A stretch of DNA of 6,091 nt, taken from Acidobacteriota bacterium. GTDB taxonomy: Bacteria > Acidobacteriota > Terriglobia > Acidiferrales > UBA7541. Of this stretch, positions 6,042 to 6,091 are shown in pieces. The first letter of the stretch is position 1. Each line of letters starts with the position of its first letter. The notes under the pieces are model-generated. The model saw nothing but the letters and a program-made list of their open reading frames with translations, was not told the origin of the DNA and ran no database searches. A program made the translations under genes and the position numbers. The stretch is taken from positions 1 through 6,091 of the forward strand of contig QHYF01000312.1 of assembly GCA_003224075.1 (NCBI GenBank), written 5' to 3'.

Positions 6042-6065
6042 GCGTTGAGGGATGCGTTGAGGAAT
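6042..6065 (+). repeat. two-copy 12-bp tandem repeat
   Basis: GCGTTGAGGGAT (6042-6053) is followed directly by GCGTTGAGGAAT (6054-6065), eleven of twelve bases identical. The second copy supplies the GAGGA ribosome binding site of the next gene, and the first copy carries a near-duplicate of it. Confidence 0.6.
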
Positions 6066-6070
6066 GACTG

Positions 6071-6091
6071 ATGGCAAGCTTGGGAAAATTG
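6071..6091 (+). CDS. start of a gene cut by the window edge
   Basis: An ATG at 6071 is preceded by GAGGA (6059-6063) with an ideal 7-base gap and opens a frame encoding MASLGKL to the end of the window. An overlapping ATG at 6064 lies too close to the ribosome binding site. Seven codons are too few to identify the product. It could be cotranscribed with the gene ending at 5966. Confidence 0.4.

Noticed and set aside
5551..6048. A 165-codon plus-strand frame.
   Set aside because: It is an out-of-frame shadow of the Cys/His protein gene, which has a ribosome binding site and a coherent motif.
1..6091. CRISPR array, tRNA, rRNA or insertion-sequence transposase.
   Set aside because: No regularly spaced repeats, no cloverleaf or rRNA-like segments and no transposase-like frame were seen in either strand.

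Overview
The window reads as a piece of chromosome from a GC-rich soil-type bacterium, most likely an Acidobacteriota member. This assignment is an inference. It rests on a Tat-exported Gfo/Idh/MocA oxidoreductase of the kind abundant in Acidobacteriota and Planctomycetota, a bacterial serpin, and a short Cys/His-motif protein that I associate with Acidobacteriota without having been able to search for it.

Layout. At 1-103 there is a leader with a weak promoter and a 21-bp imperfect palindrome. It precedes a complete Tat-signal Gfo/Idh/MocA oxidoreductase (104-1453, +). A repeat-rich, hairpin-rich spacer (1454-1637) separates this from a convergent serpin gene (1638-2871, -). The serpin has an intact inhibitory hinge but is broken by one frameshift near 2586. 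Its good sigma70-type promoter (2914-2941) faces away from a compact two-gene module. That module is a probable PD-(D/E)XK restriction endonuclease (3064-3759, +) and a beta-class DNA methyltransferase (3746-4603, -), which converge and overlap by 14 bp at their 3' ends. The methyltransferase has a TTGAAA-N17-TATCAT promoter placed so that transcription should begin at or next to its ATG, so its mRNA is probably leaderless.

About 600 bp without a convincing gene follows. Then comes the best promoter in the window (TTGACT-N16-TATAAT with an extended -10, 5209-5236). It drives an unusually long, G-poor, C-rich leader of about 235 nt and a 162-aa protein with a Cys/His zinc-knuckle-like N-terminus (5478-5966, +). 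The right edge holds a strong hairpin, a 12-bp tandem repeat and the first seven codons of a further gene with a good ribosome binding site.

How the parts work together. The endonuclease and methyltransferase form a plausible self-contained type II restriction-modification unit with no control-protein gene in view. The other genes look functionally independent. The items most worth following up are the restriction-modification pair with its convergent, leaderless architecture, the serpin frameshift, and the promoter/leader/zinc-knuckle unit at 5195-5966.
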